From Pseudomonas mangiferae (GTDB lineage Bacteria; Pseudomonadota; Gammaproteobacteria; Pseudomonadales; Pseudomonadaceae): a stretch of DNA of 64,000 nt. The position numbers and the translations under genes are program-made. The notes beneath the pieces are model-generated. The model was not told the origin of the DNA, did no database searches, and worked only from the letters and a program-made list of their open reading frames with translations. Numbering within the stretch: the first letter of the stretch is position 1; every line of letters begins with the position of its first letter. The stretch is from NCBI RefSeq assembly GCF_007109405.1, contig NZ_VJOY01000004.1, forward strand, positions 248,001 to 312,000. Reading direction: 5' to 3'. Shown here in pieces: positions 63,934-64,000 of the stretch.

Positions 63934-64000
63934 CGAAAAAAGTCAGTTTGCGGCAGGCCGTCGCCTTGCGGCGGCGTGAAGGGGGTCGTCCCTTCGCCGA

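Overview
The window is chromosomal DNA of a high-GC gammaproteobacterium, almost certainly a Pseudomonas. It carries the complete 12-gene alginate operon in canonical order, GacS, the Entner-Doudoroff genes with HexR, the ldhA-gacS-cysM-rlmD-relA-mazG-lpxO block, and several small families seen mainly in Pseudomonas. Coding density is high. I see no insertion sequence, prophage, integron, CRISPR array or rRNA operon.

Layout. 1-4.3 kb: psiE, two small paralogous proteins (DUF3509-like), and a translationally coupled three-gene iron-uptake-type membrane operon. 4.3-6.5 kb: an SMC/RecF-like ATPase and two unknown membrane proteins. 6.7-23.0 kb: algD-8-44-K-E-G-X-L-I-J-F-A on the minus strand, making, O-acetylating, epimerising, trimming and exporting alginate. 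It is preceded by a 623-bp AT-rich control region with a candidate AlgU promoter, AlgR-type sites and several dyads. 23.6-28.3 kb: yaaA, a PIN-PhoH ATPase, moaCDE (molybdopterin synthesis) and initiator tRNA-Met with its promoter and terminator. 28.3-32.4 kb: small regulators and hypotheticals, a MAPEG-type membrane protein and dinB. 32.5-48.7 kb: ldhA, gacS, cysM, rlmD, relA, mazG, lpxO, a DUF2058 and a DUF3108 protein, purN-purM, a DUF2066 protein and an AI-2E/PerM permease. 48.7-57.7 kb: gap, edd, glk, a hexose-6-P mutarotase, hexR, zwf, pgl and eda, with HexR-type operators before edd and zwf. 57.7-60.5 kb: the molybdate transporter modABC with a ModE-like dyad. 60.5-64 kb: hda, a DUF2069 protein, wrbA, an ArsC-family protein and a YihY-family membrane protein.

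How the parts connect. Fructose-6-phosphate is the branch point between the Entner-Doudoroff/gluconeogenic cycle (zwf, pgl, edd, eda, gap) and GDP-mannuronate synthesis (AlgA, AlgD). GacS and RelA are global regulators that bear on exopolysaccharide and stress physiology. modABC imports the molybdate used on the molybdopterin built with MoaC, MoaD and MoaE. The glucose-uptake genes (oprB, glt ABC transporter, gltRS) that usually lie between glk and hexR in fluorescent pseudomonads are absent here.

The main points of interest are non-coding. They are the dyads and an 8-mer repeated three times in the algD control region, strong hairpins at three alg gene junctions, a ModE-like dyad, and unexplained dyads before relA and cysM. 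I found no clearly undescribed multi-gene system.
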